The notes: generated by a model not told the origin, from the letters alone. Positions 16,986-25,941 are shown, counted from the stretch's first letter. The stretch is 64,000 bases of DNA from an uncultured Muribaculaceae bacterium (GCA_910584125.1 CAJTXU010000008.1:1-64000); one strand, 5' to 3'. Program-made: numbers and translations.

Positions 16986-17180
16986 CGGAGCAGAGCCAAA
17001 CTTCCGTGGAAGGAATCTGTGCAGGGAGCCTGTAGGGTCGCGGCCTGCCGCGACGTGCATCACCCCAAATCAGTCGCGACAGGTCGCGACCCTACTGTTA
17101 CCACACTTTCCAGGCTGTCGCGACGGACAATCGTAGGACCAGTCAATCGATGAGCGCCACGGAAGTTTGGCACTGTCCCG
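16986..17180. mobile_element. MITE-like element, 195 bp, non-coding
   Basis: Terminal inverted repeats of 24 bp (16986-17009 and 17157-17180, 3 mismatches; the inner 15 bp are perfect) bracket a non-coding centre. The centre has nested inverted repeats (GTAGGGTCGCG at 17032-17042 and its complement at 17085-17095). The hexamer TGAGAA flanks both ends (16980-16985 and 17181-17186), fitting a target-site duplication. No transposase is in the window. It fills most of the 16886-17409 gap and marks the left border of the low-GC peptide island. Confidence 0.6.
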
Positions 17181-17289
17181 TGAGAACTTTAAAGTTTTTG
17201 TTTTGCTATGGAACGCTGGATATATGGAATGAACTTTTCCCTTTGAATTCGATAGATTCAGAACTTTTTTAATAAAAATTAATATAAAA

Positions 17290-17358
17290 TTTGGAATAAT
17301 TGAAAATTAATGGTAATTTAGCGGTCGAACAATCTTTGCAAACATTTGCAAAGATTGT
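17290..17358 (+). promoter_or_regulatory. Duplicated regulatory region with palindrome, copy A
   Basis: From TTTGGAATA (17290) through TAATTTAGCG (17315-17324) to a near-perfect palindrome with 14-base arms (17329-17342 and 17345-17358). A -7-like AATCTTTG lies inside the left arm; no TTTG is found at the usual -33 distance. A matching copy with the same internal spacing precedes the peptide gene at 19668. It probably drives the receptor gene at 17410 and may be an operator or activator site. Confidence 0.65.
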
Positions 17359-17409
17359 AAGCGATATGCCGTGACTGTGGCGTGTCATGAACTTAAAATG
17401 CGAATCGCT

Positions 17410-19533
17410 ATGAAAAGATACTGGATGATTGCGGCTGGAATGCTGTTGGCGTCCGCGATATATGCGCAGGAGGAAAAGACTCGGGAGCACGAGGGCACGA
17501 CGCAGGAGCAGACACAGGAGCAGGAGCAGAAGACGACCGAGCTTGAGGAGTTGGTGGTCAAGGGAGAGAATGCCTGGATCGAGAACGGCAAGGCTGTCTT
17601 CATCCCGCAGAAGTCGGCCAAGAACCTGGCCCGCGACATGGCCTCGCTGATCGGACGCATGAACACCGGAATCCTTACGGTCGATCAAGGTGAAATCAAG
17701 ACGAGCGGAGGACAGGGCGTGTCTCTTTTCATCAACGGTGTACCCGTGGATGATATGGACGCGGCGACTTTCTGGGCGAAGAACGCGCTCCGCGTCGAGT
17801 ATATGCCCGCGTCAGACGATCCCCGGTTCAGGGGTGCGACCAATATCGTCAACTTCGTTATGAAGGAATATGTGGCCGGCGGACTCACACGCCTCAATGC
17901 CAATCAGATCATCCCCAATGACGGGAGATATATGGCCTCTTCCAAACTCGTATTCGGCAGAATGACGTACAACGCTGTGTTCAAGGGAGGTTATTCGCGC
18001 GACCATTTCTCTGGCAGCGACAGAAACGAGGAATACGATGACATATGGTATGATGGGAATCACTACGACATCGTGTCCCGTCATGAGGAGTCAAGTCAGA
18101 CGAACAGACAGAATGATATCTATGCAGGAATAAACGCTCGATATACAGATAAGAAACATTTCAACGCCGATCACAGCGTCGCATTGCAATGGAACGAAAA
18201 TCCGTCGAGTCTTGTAAAGGGTATTGCGGATTATTCTCCGCGCATAATTGACGGGAATGAAATACTGTCCATTTCGACTTCGCGCAGTCTGTCGCCCAAG
18301 GTTACGGGCAACTACAGCTATTATACCAATAAGAGATGGGCTTTCTTCGGCGACTGGTCACTGGCGCATTCGCACAACAACAACTTCTCCGCTTATGAAG
18401 AAGGATTGTCGAATCCGATAGAGACCAGCGTCAGGGAGAATGTCTATAATATCTTCGGCAATCTGGCCGCACAGTTCAAAGTCACCGAAAAGATGTTCAT
18501 GAGGTTTTCGGCTTCAGAAAAATATGATATTTACAATATGGCTTACCGTGGCAACACGACATCCGACCAGAAACAGAAGAACAGCACGACCGACATAAAA
18601 CTTGAATGGTGGTACACTCCCATACCAAACCTGAATATCTTTCTGATGCCCCAGCTCACCATTTTTGACTATGATGTCGACAGCCGTTACCACAACACAG
18701 ACTGCATGCCGGGATTGACAGCCGACATCGGTTATAGGCTGAACCGCAAGAGCAACCTCAATCTCCGTCTGTTCTATCATCAGCAGTCACCGATGGCTTC
18801 GACACGCAATGACCTGATTCTGCGGCAGACGGAGTTGAAATGGCTTGAAGGGAATCCGTCGCTGAAGCCCCAGGATTACTATTGGCTGACTCTGACATAT
18901 TTCGTGATGCCCGTATCGTGGCTGAACACGAGCGTCGCTCTCCAGAGTATCCATAAGACAAATCAGTCGCTCATCCTGTATCGTGGCGGCGGCAAGGAAT
19001 ATGACGGTGTTGTCGGACAGTATCTGAACAGCGCGATAGAAAACAGGTTAGGTGCCATATGGGACTTTACTCTGAATTTTATTGATGGCAGACTCCGGAT
19101 ACACAATCAATTGGAGTACTCCTATCAGCATGTCAGCCGGTATGGCTCACTGCATTGGCTCAGGGTTCGTCCGTCAATAACATGGGATTTCGGCAACTGT
19201 TCATTGACGGCCCAATACGGTTCTCCACAGAAGAACATACTTCCCGGCGGCACCGGAACCGGGAAGGGTCCGCACTATTACGGGCTGAATTTCAGCTACG
19301 GCAACGGCAATCTCATCGTAGACGTGGAACTCAATGAAATATTCGACAAGAGACTGTATCATACCACCTTCTTCGAGAGCGGTCCCTACAGCTATACCTC
19401 GCGCAGTTGGAAGAAAGGCCGGAGCGTGGCCGTATCGCTGACCTACACGTTCGACTACGGCAAGAAAGTAGACCCCTCCATCAACATCAGCACGCAGGAA
19501 ATCCGCTCAACCTCCGTGCTCGGCGCAGATTGA
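17410..19533 (+). CDS. TonB-dependent receptor / outer-membrane beta-barrel protein, paralogue 1
   Basis: A 707-residue protein. MKRYWMIAAGMLLASAIYAQ is a clean signal peptide ending in AQ, which fixes ATG 17410 rather than 17371. A Gln/Glu-rich stretch is followed by a TonB-box-like LEELVVKG, a plug-like domain (~residues 55-160) and a long beta-barrel with alternating aromatic residues. No CarboxypepD-like N-terminal domain is present, so it is not a SusC. It is a paralogue of the receptor at 21586. The two are nearly identical in DNA near both ends and diverge in the barrel. It lies upstream of the peptide gene and shares its regulatory region, so it probably recognises the peptide or a complex of it. 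Confidence 0.82.
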   Translation: MKRYWMIAAGMLLASAIYAQEEKTREHEGTTQEQTQEQEQKTTELEELVVKGENAWIENGKAVFIPQKSAKNLARDMASLIGRMNTGILTVDQGEIKTSGGQGVSLFINGVPVDDMDAATFWAKNALRVEYMPASDDPRFRGATNIVNFVMKEYVAGGLTRLNANQIIPNDGRYMASSKLVFGRMTYNAVFKGGYSRDHFSGSDRNEEYDDIWYDGNHYDIVSRHEESSQTNRQNDIYAGINARYTDKKHFNADHSVALQWNENPSSLVKGIADYSPRIIDGNEILSISTSRSLSPKVTGNYSYYTNKRWAFFGDWSLAHSHNNNFSAYEEGLSNPIETSVRENVYNIFGNLAAQFKVTEKMFMRFSASEKYDIYNMAYRGNTTSDQKQKNSTTDIKLEWWYTPIPNLNIFLMPQLTIFDYDVDSRYHNTDCMPGLTADIGYRLNRKSNLNLRLFYHQQSPMASTRNDLILRQTELKWLEGNPSLKPQDYYWLTLTYFVMPVSWLNTSVALQSIHKTNQSLILYRGGGKEYDGVVGQYLNSAIENRLGAIWDFTLNFIDGRLRIHNQLEYSYQHVSRYGSLHWLRVRPSITWDFGNCSLTAQYGSPQKNILPGGTGTGKGPHYYGLNFSYGNGNLIVDVELNEIFDKRLYHTTFFESGPYSYTSRSWKKGRSVAVSLTYTFDYGKKVDPSINISTQEIRSTSVLGAD

Positions 19534-19667
19534 CGGACGCTCAATATCAGTCAATATGTATTATTCCAATTATTTCCGTTTTGCTCCATTTTTTCAAACC
19601 CATATTTTAACATTTGCAACAATTTTACAAAAATCAAATAACTTTTTTAAAATAATTCAACAAAATA

Positions 19668-19737
19668 TTTGGAATATTCAAAATAAAAGATTAATTTAGC
19701 GACCAAATCATCTTTGTAAATATTTGCAAAGACTAAA
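19668..19737 (+). promoter_or_regulatory. Duplicated regulatory region with palindrome, copy B
   Basis: Matches copy A (17290-17358): TTTGGAATA, a stretch of equal length to TTAATTTAGCG, then CATCTTTG and an inverted repeat TCTTTGTAAA/TTTGCAAAGA (one mismatch that would still pair in RNA). The palindrome ends ~13 bases before the peptide ATG at 19749. The remainder of the 19534-19748 gap is AT-rich without other visible signals. Confidence 0.65.
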
Positions 19738-19748
19738 AGAATATAATT

Positions 19749-20045
19749 ATGGATAAGAAACAGAAAATCGCGGAGTTCATCGCGTCAATCAAAGACGGCG
19801 AGGTAGACTCTAACGCCATCCTCCTGGGAGGCGCGGTCAAAGCACCAGATGGCATCAATGCCACTACGAATGGAGAAAATGGAGGAATGTGCACCAACAA
19901 AAATTATGTAGGGTGTAATATGTCAAAAAATCATGCAGGATGTCAAAACGCAACTGGATGTTGCGATTCCTCATCCAATAGTGGTGGTTGTGATAACGAC
20001 TTCCATCCTTTCAATCCTTCACTTGCAACCTGTCAAACCAGCTAA
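19749..20045 (+). CDS. Cys-rich RiPP precursor peptide with double-glycine leader
   Basis: A 98-residue peptide. Residues 1-28 form a charged helical leader ending NAILLGG, a typical double-glycine site for C39 peptidases. The remaining 70 residues are rich in Gly, Asn, Ser and Cys. Seven Cys lie at 48, 56, 65, 71, 72, 81 and 95; four occur in an N-x-x-G-C repeat (NYVGC, NHAGC, NATGC, NSGGC). A radical SAM/SPASM enzyme follows 230 bases downstream, then a receptor and a C39 exporter, so this is the likely substrate. Modification is unknown; thioether links (sactipeptide or ranthipeptide type) at the repeated Cys are inferred. The 20046-20274 gap is AT-rich with no gene seen. Confidence 0.8.
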   Translation: MDKKQKIAEFIASIKDGEVDSNAILLGGAVKAPDGINATTNGENGGMCTNKNYVGCNMSKNHAGCQNATGCCDSSSNSGGCDNDFHPFNPSLATCQTS

Positions 20046-20274
20046 AGTTCCAAACATTGTATCAAATCGGTTGATAATAATTCTATGCGAATGTATCATG
20101 TTTGTCTTTTGCAGTGACATGTCTCCGACATGTTGAACCAATTGTCTGATAATCACTCACACATCGAAAAGCGATGTACCTATATTATTAGATATACCAA
20201 TCATGGCACACATCTATAGAATTATTATCAACTATATTTAAGATTCTCATTAACACCTATTAACTATTTATTAT

Positions 20275-21573
20275 ATGAAACTTAGCAGATGGAATTCTTA
20301 TATTAAATTAGGAGACCAAGAAGGTCTGATTTATAATTCCTTTACTGATAAATTTGTAGCAGTAAAATCAGGGACTTATAACTTTATTTACGCAATAACT
20401 GGATCTATCAAAAATTTTTCTTCTTCTTTTGAATCACTAATGAAAGATGCTGGAGCGCTTGTTGATGATGCCATTGATGAAATTCTTGAAGTCAACAAGC
20501 TAATTAACGCAATGGATAATGATGATTCTATATTTGAACTGATTGTCAATCCGACTCTCGACTGCAATTTCCATTGCTGGTATTGCTATGAGAATCATCT
20601 CAAAGGTTCCAAAATGGATAGGGATATGGTGTCAGCAACCGCTTCTCTTATTAAAGAAAGAATATCTTCCCAATCACATATCAGACAATTCCATCTCTCG
20701 TTCTTCGGAGGAGAGCCTTTGCTTTGTTTTGACAGCGTGGTATACCCTTTGATTAAAGAGTCCGATGAGATATGCAGAAAATCCGGCGTGACGTTTACCG
20801 TTCATTTCACCACCAACGCTTATCTGATTACAGAAAATATGATCGAGCAACTTGCTCCTTTCAAGCCATCCTTTCAGATTACGCTCGATGGAGGAGAGTC
20901 TCATCATGACAATACAAGATTTGCGGAAGGAAAGAAGCCTTCGTTCCGAATCATACTGAACAATATCAAGAGGCTTTCAATGGCAGACATGCTGATTATT
21001 CTCAGAATAAACTATACTGAAAGAAATCTCGACAGCACTCAGGAAATCATCGATATCCTCGAAAACTTTCCGAAAGAATGCCGCAGGAATATCCGAGTTG
21101 ACTATCAGCGTGTATGGCAGGATATTCCGGTGGAGGGGAAATTCAAACTGGAAGAAAAAGTCGACATTCTAAGAAAACGGCTGAGCAACATCGGTTATGG
21201 AACTTCCAACAACCGCATCATCGATTATGTCCGCAACACCTGCTACGGTAACAGAAACAACGAACTGCTGGTCAATTTCAATGGAGATGTATTCGCCTGT
21301 ACAGCGCGTGATTTCAAGACTGAGAACCGCCTTGGATTCCTGACATCCGACGGCAAAGTGGAATGGAACGAAGAGCTTATGAAAATCAGGCGTGCGTGCC
21401 GTTTCTCCAAGCAAGTATGCCATGACTGTAGGATAGCTCCGCTCTGCGGAGGGGGATGCAGGACGAAATGTATGGAGCATGCCGGTCACGACAAATGCAA
21501 TCTCGGCTTTACCCAGGAAGACATAGACAATATAATACTTGACAAATTCGAAGCGAGATATATGGGCTATTAA
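20275..21573 (+). CDS. Radical SAM/SPASM peptide maturase
   Basis: A 432-residue protein. An N-terminal ~90-residue region may act as a leader-binding (RRE-like) part. The radical SAM motif is CNFHCWYC (Cys97, 101, 104), followed by the SAM-binding FFGGEPL. The C-terminal SPASM domain has Cys323, Cys342, Cys375 and the dense CHDCRIAPLCGGGCRTKC set from Cys382 onward, enough to bind two auxiliary Fe-S clusters. This is the architecture of enzymes that make thioether or C-C links in ribosomal peptides. It sits between the Cys-rich precursor and the export genes, 12 bases before the receptor gene. GC is lower than the window average. Confidence 0.88.
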   Translation: MKLSRWNSYIKLGDQEGLIYNSFTDKFVAVKSGTYNFIYAITGSIKNFSSSFESLMKDAGALVDDAIDEILEVNKLINAMDNDDSIFELIVNPTLDCNFHCWYCYENHLKGSKMDRDMVSATASLIKERISSQSHIRQFHLSFFGGEPLLCFDSVVYPLIKESDEICRKSGVTFTVHFTTNAYLITENMIEQLAPFKPSFQITLDGGESHHDNTRFAEGKKPSFRIILNNIKRLSMADMLIILRINYTERNLDSTQEIIDILENFPKECRRNIRVDYQRVWQDIPVEGKFKLEEKVDILRKRLSNIGYGTSNNRIIDYVRNTCYGNRNNELLVNFNGDVFACTARDFKTENRLGFLTSDGKVEWNEELMKIRRACRFSKQVCHDCRIAPLCGGGCRTKCMEHAGHDKCNLGFTQEDIDNIILDKFEARYMGY

Positions 21574-21585
21574 AACATTATCGCC

Positions 21586-23700
21586 ATGAGAAGAACACTG
21601 ATAATTTCGGGAGTGCTCTTACTGACTTCCACGATATATGCACAGGAGGAAATGACTCAAAAAGTGGAACGGGATGTACAGACGCAGGAGCAGAAGACGA
21701 CCGAGCTTGAGGAGTTAGTGGTCAAGGGAGAGAATGCCTGGATCGAGAACGGCAAGGCTGTCTTCATCCCCCAGAAATCAGCCAAGAACCTGGCACGCGA
21801 CATGGCCTCGCTGATCGAGAGAATGAATACGGGACTGCTGAGGGTAACAGAGGGGAAGATCACTACAGCCGGTGGCAAGGCGGTGTCTATTTTCATCAAC
21901 GGCGTTCCGGTAGACAAAATGGATGCGGCGACATTCTGGGCCAAGAACGCGCTGCGCGTCGAATATATGGAGTCGTCGGATGAGCCCCAATATGCCGGCG
22001 CCACGAATATCGTCAACTTCGTGATGAAAGAATATGTGGCCGGAGGACTGACACGGGTGGAAGCCGACCAGACATTCCCGAATGACGGGAGTTATTCGGC
22101 TTCTTCCAAACTCGTTTTCGGCAAGATGACATATAACGCTGTGTTCAAGGGAGGATATTCACGCGACCATATCTCGGGCAGCGACATGGACGAGAATTAT
22201 GAGAACATATGGTATGGCGGGACACATTATGACCTTATATCAAGACAGGAAAGGTCAGACCGGATAAACAGAAAGAATGACATCTTTGCCGGAATAAACG
22301 CACGTTACATAAACCGCAGGAATTTCGTGGCCACCCACAGCGTGGCTCTTCAGTGGAACGAGAATCCGGAAAGCCTCGTAAAAGGAGCAGTGGACTATAA
22401 TCCCGGCATCATCGACGGCTCTTCAATGCTGTCGAAAACGACGTCGCGCAGTCTGTCTCCGACTGTCTCGGGGCAATACAACTACTACACCAACAAGAAA
22501 TGGGTATATATCGGCGACTGGTCTCTGTCTCACTCCCACAACAATAATTTTTCGTCCTATTTGGAAGGAGATGCACTGCCTTTCGACAATATCTCGCGAG
22601 AGAACGTATATAACATAATGGCCAAGGTTACGGCCCAGTACACGGTCACAAAGAAGATGTTTCTGGCAATAACAGCATCCGAAAATTATGATATCTACAA
22701 CATGTCATACAGCGGAAACACCGTATCCGACCAGAAGCAGAGAAACAGCATGACGGATATCCGTCTGTCGTGGTGGTATTATCCGACCGACAAGCTGTCG
22801 ATGTATGTGATGCCCCAGCTTGATATTTATGATTACAAGATAAATGACAGTTTTCATAATACGGACTGCCTGCCGGGTGTGAACGCAGACATACAGTATC
22901 AGCTGAACCGCAAGAGCAACATCAATTTCCACCTCTTCTACGCCCAGCAGTCTCCGGCGGCGTCTATGCGCAACGATCTTATCCTTCGGCAGACGGAACT
23001 GAAATGGATAGAGGGAAATCCCTCGCTTAAACCGAGCAATCTGTATAGTCTCAGCCTGATGTATTATGTCATGCCGCTTTCCTGGATGAATTCCATCCTG
23101 ATGACCGGGTGGAGCACGAAAACAGACAACTCCGCAATATCGTATCGATCCGGAGACAAGGATTATGACGGAGTAATCGGTCAATATCTAAACGGTCTGA
23201 GAAACAATCATTTTTATGTGCAATGGAATCTCGGCCTTAATTTCTTTGGCAACAAGCTGCGATTAAGCAATACCTTGACTTATGATCATTATTCAGTGAA
23301 GCATACCGGCGTCTCCAACTGGGTGAGATCCCGAACATATCTGACCTGGGATTTCGGCAACTGCTCGCTGGTCGCCTCATATTATACTCCGCAGCAACAT
23401 CTCAGTGACAGCGGAACCGAAAAATCGAAAATGGGGTCGCAGTACGACCTGCGTTTCAGCTACGGCAACGGCAATCTGATACTTGACGTGGAGTTGAACA
23501 ACCTGTTCAACAAGCGGCTTCATACCGACCTTTGGTTCAACAGCGGCCCATACAGCTACACCTCGCGCAGTTGGGAGAAAGGCCGGAGCGTGGCCGTATC
23601 GCTGACCTACACGTTCGACTACGGCAAGAAAGTAGACCCCTCGATTGGCATCAGCACGCAGGAGATACGCTCAACATCGGTGCTCGGCGCGGACAAGTGA
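21586..23700 (+). CDS. TonB-dependent receptor / outer-membrane beta-barrel protein, paralogue 2
   Basis: A 704-residue paralogue of the receptor at 17410. It has a signal peptide (MRRTLIISGVLLLTSTIYAQ), a TonB-box-like LEELVVKG, a plug-like domain and a barrel ending in YTFDYGKKVDPS. It follows the maturase by 12 bases and overlaps the exporter gene (TGATG), so it belongs to the same transcript. About 120 bp after the signal region and the last ~120 bp are almost identical to the paralogue while the middle is divergent. It likely imports or senses the mature peptide. An immunity role or a metal-loaded peptide ligand are alternatives. Confidence 0.83.
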   Translation: MRRTLIISGVLLLTSTIYAQEEMTQKVERDVQTQEQKTTELEELVVKGENAWIENGKAVFIPQKSAKNLARDMASLIERMNTGLLRVTEGKITTAGGKAVSIFINGVPVDKMDAATFWAKNALRVEYMESSDEPQYAGATNIVNFVMKEYVAGGLTRVEADQTFPNDGSYSASSKLVFGKMTYNAVFKGGYSRDHISGSDMDENYENIWYGGTHYDLISRQERSDRINRKNDIFAGINARYINRRNFVATHSVALQWNENPESLVKGAVDYNPGIIDGSSMLSKTTSRSLSPTVSGQYNYYTNKKWVYIGDWSLSHSHNNNFSSYLEGDALPFDNISRENVYNIMAKVTAQYTVTKKMFLAITASENYDIYNMSYSGNTVSDQKQRNSMTDIRLSWWYYPTDKLSMYVMPQLDIYDYKINDSFHNTDCLPGVNADIQYQLNRKSNINFHLFYAQQSPAASMRNDLILRQTELKWIEGNPSLKPSNLYSLSLMYYVMPLSWMNSILMTGWSTKTDNSAISYRSGDKDYDGVIGQYLNGLRNNHFYVQWNLGLNFFGNKLRLSNTLTYDHYSVKHTGVSNWVRSRTYLTWDFGNCSLVASYYTPQQHLSDSGTEKSKMGSQYDLRFSYGNGNLILDVELNNLFNKRLHTDLWFNSGPYSYTSRSWEKGRSVAVSLTYTFDYGKKVDPSIGISTQEIRSTSVLGADK

Positions 23701-25883
23701 TGAGACGCAGGGCTCCCCGTTTCAAGGCCTATAGGCAACTCGAGCGTTCGGACTGCGGCATCACCTGCATCAGGATGATAGCGAGGTATTTCGGTAAGAA
23801 TATCCCGCTGAAGGAGCTGCGCAAGCTGGCAGAGACAAACCGTCAGGGCATATCGCTGCAGGATATCACCGATGCCTTCACAGGCGTCGGAATGAAAAGC
23901 GCCGCGTTGCGCATCAGGCCTGAAGACCTATATCGGATGCCGATGCCCGGAATCCTTTACTGGAGGCAGCGGCATTTCGTCGTGCTCTATCATATCGACG
24001 CAGAGTCACAAACCTTTTACATAGCCGATCCCGACGAAGGAAAGCTGAAACTCTCCGAGCGGGAGTTCATGGAATATTGGAAGGGCGATTCAGAGCGCGG
24101 GGTCGTCATCGTGGCCGAGCCCGGCGAGGAATTCGATACCATGGAGTGGCATGGAGAGGGAGGTATCGGAAAGCTGCTCAGGATCACATTGGAGACGCTG
24201 ACATCAAAACGAAAGGTTTTTCTGAGCATTATCGCGTTGTCATTGTTGTGCATGGGCGCTGACCTGCTGTTCCCGTTGATGATGCAGGATACGGTCGACC
24301 GCGGAATCGCGCTGAAAGATATCGGGCTTGTGTGGAGTCTCGTCGCGGCCCAGCTTGTGGTTTTCGCCGGGAACATGATGTCGGCCAACGTTATGCAGTA
24401 TATTATGGCGAAAGTCGGGATGAACCTCAATCTCGACATGACAAGACGTTATCTACGTCGGCTGATATCAAGACCTATGTCGTTCTTCGACTGCAAGGTG
24501 CCGGCCGATCTTATACAGAAAATCGACGACCAGTCCCGCATAAAGGACTTTGTGATGCAGATTCCTGGCTCCATCCTGTTTGTGGTTCTGAACATGATTG
24601 TGTTCTCAGGTCTGTTGATCTGGTATAATGTCTGGCTCTTTGTTTTCTTCATCGCTGTGACCGCCCTTGAATTCGGATGGGCGGCGCTGTTCATGAAAAC
24701 CCGAAGGGAACTTGATTACGCAAGTTTTGTAGGACAGTCGGAAAACCGCAATACCGTCAACGAAACAATCAACGGCATGATGGAGATCAAGTCTTCCGGC
24801 GCGTACGGGTCGAGGCTCAGGGAATGGGAAAAGAACCAGAAGAAGCTCATATGGCTGTCGTTGCGTTCAAGGCTGGTCGGCATGTATATGTCAGGCGGCC
24901 AGTCATTCATAGCGAGGGTGAAGGAGATTGTCATCATTGGAATATGCGCCACGTTCGTGATAAGAGGCTCGTTAACGTTCGGAGAGATGATGACGGTCAG
25001 CTATCTTGTGGGCAGACTCTCGGGAGCATGGCATGGAATACTTGGCATGGTCAGCCAGACACAGGATGCCATGATGTCGAACGAGCGTCTGGAGGAAGTG
25101 ATGGCAGAGGATGAATCCGAGATGGGAATAAGAGACTGCATAAGCTCACGGATAGAGTTCAGTGATGTTTGGTTCAGATATCCGGGCAGTTCCAATCCAT
25201 ATATATTGAGGGGCCTTAATCTGACAATCGCGCCCGGGACCGTGACGGCCATTGTAGGAGAAAGCGGCTGCGGGAAGACCACGCTCATCAAACTGATGCT
25301 GGGTTTTTATGAGCCTCAGCGCGGATCGCTGGGACTCGGAGGCATCCCGGTCTCTGAGGTCGACCGCGACAAGTGGCTCTCGCGTTGCGGGGTCGTGATG
25401 CAGTCGGGATACATTTTCAGTGACAGTGTGACCGCCAATATCGCTCTGAGCGCGGATGATATCGACAAGGAACGTGTGCAAGAAGCGGCAAAAGTGGCGG
25501 GACTTCATGACTTCGTTGCGTCGTTGCCCATGGGCTACGATACCAGGATTGGTGCGTCTGGACTCGAGCTCAGCGGCGGGCAGAAACAACGTCTTCTGAT
25601 AGCCAGGACGATATACAAACGGCCTGACATACTCTTTCTCGACGAGGCGACATCATCGCTCGACGCAATCAACGAGAAACTCGTGACTGAAAGAATACTC
25701 CGTATGCAGCGCGGCAAGACCCTGATAGTATCTGCTCACAGGCTTTCGACCGTGAAAAACGCCGACAGGATTCTATTCATGCGTGATGGCCGGATAGTGG
25801 AGGAGGGCCGTCACGAAGATTTGCTTGCATTGAAAGGGCATTACAGTCGTCTGGTCAGCAACCAGCTCGAACTCGCGAAGTGA
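23700..25883 (+). CDS. Peptidase C39-domain ABC exporter (bacteriocin-type processing transporter)
   Basis: A 727-residue protein. Residues 1-~135 form a C39 peptidase with intact Gln13, Cys19, His92 and Asp110. It should cut the double-glycine leader. A six-helix ABC membrane domain follows (~175-460). The ATPase domain has Walker A GESGCGKTT (~520), LSGGQ (624-628) and Walker B ILFLDEA. ATG 23700 overlaps the receptor stop. It should cleave and export the modified peptide across the inner membrane. No HlyD-type adaptor or TolC-like channel is in the window, so passage across the outer membrane must use proteins encoded elsewhere. It ends 58 bases before the convergent tonB gene. Confidence 0.92.
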   Translation: MRRRAPRFKAYRQLERSDCGITCIRMIARYFGKNIPLKELRKLAETNRQGISLQDITDAFTGVGMKSAALRIRPEDLYRMPMPGILYWRQRHFVVLYHIDAESQTFYIADPDEGKLKLSEREFMEYWKGDSERGVVIVAEPGEEFDTMEWHGEGGIGKLLRITLETLTSKRKVFLSIIALSLLCMGADLLFPLMMQDTVDRGIALKDIGLVWSLVAAQLVVFAGNMMSANVMQYIMAKVGMNLNLDMTRRYLRRLISRPMSFFDCKVPADLIQKIDDQSRIKDFVMQIPGSILFVVLNMIVFSGLLIWYNVWLFVFFIAVTALEFGWAALFMKTRRELDYASFVGQSENRNTVNETINGMMEIKSSGAYGSRLREWEKNQKKLIWLSLRSRLVGMYMSGGQSFIARVKEIVIIGICATFVIRGSLTFGEMMTVSYLVGRLSGAWHGILGMVSQTQDAMMSNERLEEVMAEDESEMGIRDCISSRIEFSDVWFRYPGSSNPYILRGLNLTIAPGTVTAIVGESGCGKTTLIKLMLGFYEPQRGSLGLGGIPVSEVDRDKWLSRCGVVMQSGYIFSDSVTANIALSADDIDKERVQEAAKVAGLHDFVASLPMGYDTRIGASGLELSGGQKQRLLIARTIYKRPDILFLDEATSSLDAINEKLVTERILRMQRGKTLIVSAHRLSTVKNADRILFMRDGRIVEEGRHEDLLALKGHYSRLVSNQLELAK

Positions 25884-25941
25884 AACAAGCAGGGGTAAGG
25901 TCACTAAGGTAATGTCTAAGCCTTAGACCTTAGACCCCAGA

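Noticed and set aside
20100..20140. Possible hairpin ACATGT-CTCCG-ACATGT as a terminator between peptide and maturase
   Set aside because: Only six base pairs and no T run; it may be chance. It could reduce read-through but cannot be supported.
25914..25941. Small inverted repeats between the exporter and tonB as terminators
   Set aside because: Stems of about seven pairs with tiny loops and no T run; too weak to call, although some termination is expected in this convergent gap.
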